From Arenimonas composti TR7-09 = DSM 18010 (GTDB lineage: Bacteria > Pseudomonadota > Gammaproteobacteria > Xanthomonadales > Xanthomonadaceae): a stretch of DNA of 64,000 nucleotides. Under the pieces are notes generated by a model that worked only from the letters and a program-made list of their open reading frames with translations, had not been told where the DNA came from and made no database searches. Positions 63,234-64,000 of the stretch are shown here, in pieces. Both the position numbers and the translations under genes were made by a program. Location: positions 484,993 to 548,992 of the forward strand of contig NZ_AUFF01000002.1 in the NCBI RefSeq assembly GCF_000426365.1, read 5' to 3'. Within the stretch, counting starts at the first letter, position 1, and each line of letters starts with the position of its first letter.

Positions 63234-64000
63234 GTGTTCCCCGCGAGCGCGGGGATGATCCGCTCGCGATGGACATGCTGCGCGACATCCGCGACGTGTT
63301 CCCCGCGAGCGCGGGGATGATCCGGACGACGACACGGACGGGATGGCGTGACGACCGTGTTCCCCGCGAGCGCGGGGATGATCCGGCCGCGGCGTGGAAC
63401 CGCGCGTTCGGACGATTGTGTTCCCCGCGAGCGCGGGGATGATCCGAAAGAGGAGGCCGAAAAGGCAGCGAAGAAGGCGTGTTCCCCGCGAGCGCGGGGA
63501 TGATCCGCTCGACCCGACGCTGGAGTTCCAGCGCGTCGGGTGTTCCCCGCGAGCGCGGGGATGATCCGGTGCACACCTTCGTCACCCAGACCATCGGCGA
63601 GTGTTCCCCGCGAGCGCGGGGATGATCCGCCGGTCGGGCCGCTGGTGATCGGCTTCGACCCGTGTTCCCCGCGAGCGCGGGGATGATCCGACGAAGTTCG
63701 CCACCTCGCCTTCGTTCTGGCGGTGTTCCCCGCGAGCGCGGGGATGATCCGATCGGCCCCACGCCAACCGGGTATTTCGTACTGTGTTCCCCGCGAGCGC
63801 GGGGATGATCCGCGTCCGCCTGGAGCGCGTCGTCGTCCGGGATCGTGTTCCCCGCGAGCGCGGGGATGATCCGCCGATCGTGGATGTAGGCCTGCGCCCG
63901 GTTGAGTGTTCCCCGCGAGCGCGGGGATGATCCGGCTGGAGCCTCGCCATTCGGCCAGACCCGCGAGTGTTCCCCGCGAGCGCGGGGATGATCCGGGCGG
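63234..64000 (+). CRISPR. Type I-E CRISPR array, 13 repeats visible
   Basis: Thirteen identical 29-bp repeats, GTGTTCCCCGCGAGC followed by GCGGGGATGATCCG, start at 63234, 63296, 63357 and then every 61 bp to 63967. They have a CCCCGC/GCGGGG hairpin and the 5' handle ATGATCCG. Twelve complete spacers are visible: the leader-proximal one is 33 bp, the other eleven 32 bp. The thirteenth is cut by the window end. Repeats are free of mutations, so the trailer end has not been reached and the array appears active. No spacer matches elsewhere in the window by eye. Confidence 0.98.

Overview
The window is very GC-rich, densely coded chromosomal DNA from a gammaproteobacterium, most likely of the Xanthomonadales/Lysobacterales. 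The evidence is many short palindromic repeats of the GAGCGGCTTCAGCCGC type, twitching-motility loci in a conserved order, and single-copy housekeeping genes of gammaproteobacterial type. The order yggS-proC / pilT-pilU / yqgE-ruvX-pyrB / tonB-gshB-pilG-pilI-pilJ-chpA-chpB-chpC follows the order known around PA0392-PA0415 of Pseudomonas aeruginosa, but pilH and pilK are missing.

Layout. 1-5.1 kb: two membrane diguanylate cyclases (MASE1-GGDEF-EAL, cut by the window edge, and a beta-propeller-Y_Y_Y-GGDEF sensor) and a probably truncated secreted protein. 5.1-13.2 kb: serine deaminase, a small glutaredoxin, cytochrome b561-YceI, a hybrid sensor kinase, hemE with a WGR protein, and aroKB. 13.5-19 kb: pdxH with a BtuF-like protein, an aminoglycoside-phosphotransferase-fold enzyme, a small membrane protein, a histidine phosphatase, proC and yggS. 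19-39.2 kb: the type IV pilus block. It holds a PilT-PilU coding fusion, an outer-membrane protein, yqgE-ruvX-pyrB, tonB, gshB and the Pil-Chp chemosensory operon with a 2369-residue ChpA. 39.3-41.3 kb: a 1966-bp IS1595-family element with 8-bp target duplications. It carries a transposase, a small basic ORF, a HARE-HTH-like protein and two tRNA-like genes, one of which has a UUA (ochre-reading) anticodon. 41.4-54 kb: rsmE, bioA, nudE, cysQ, mazG, two small membrane proteins, a two-component system next to a MacAB-type exporter, and a secreted alpha/beta hydrolase. 54.1-64 kb: a complete type I-E CRISPR-Cas locus (cas3, cse1, cse2, cas7e, cas5e, cas6e, cas1e, cas2e) followed by at least 13 identical repeats running off the window.

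The most notable observation lies between cas3 and cse1. Two degenerate CRISPR repeats on the minus strand flank a 26-nt pseudo-spacer. That pseudo-spacer matches a site just downstream of the -10 box of the Cascade operon promoter. The site has an AAG PAM, and the mismatches fall at positions 6, 12 and 18, which type I-E tolerates. This looks like an RNA-guided autorepressor of the cas operon, comparable to the CreR class of cas-regulating RNAs.

The other main points are the tRNA-carrying IS1595 element, the PilT-PilU fusion, a CheB-like ChpB lacking its catalytic serine, and REP elements that reach into coding regions (inside mazG, and as stop codons of mazG and pilU).
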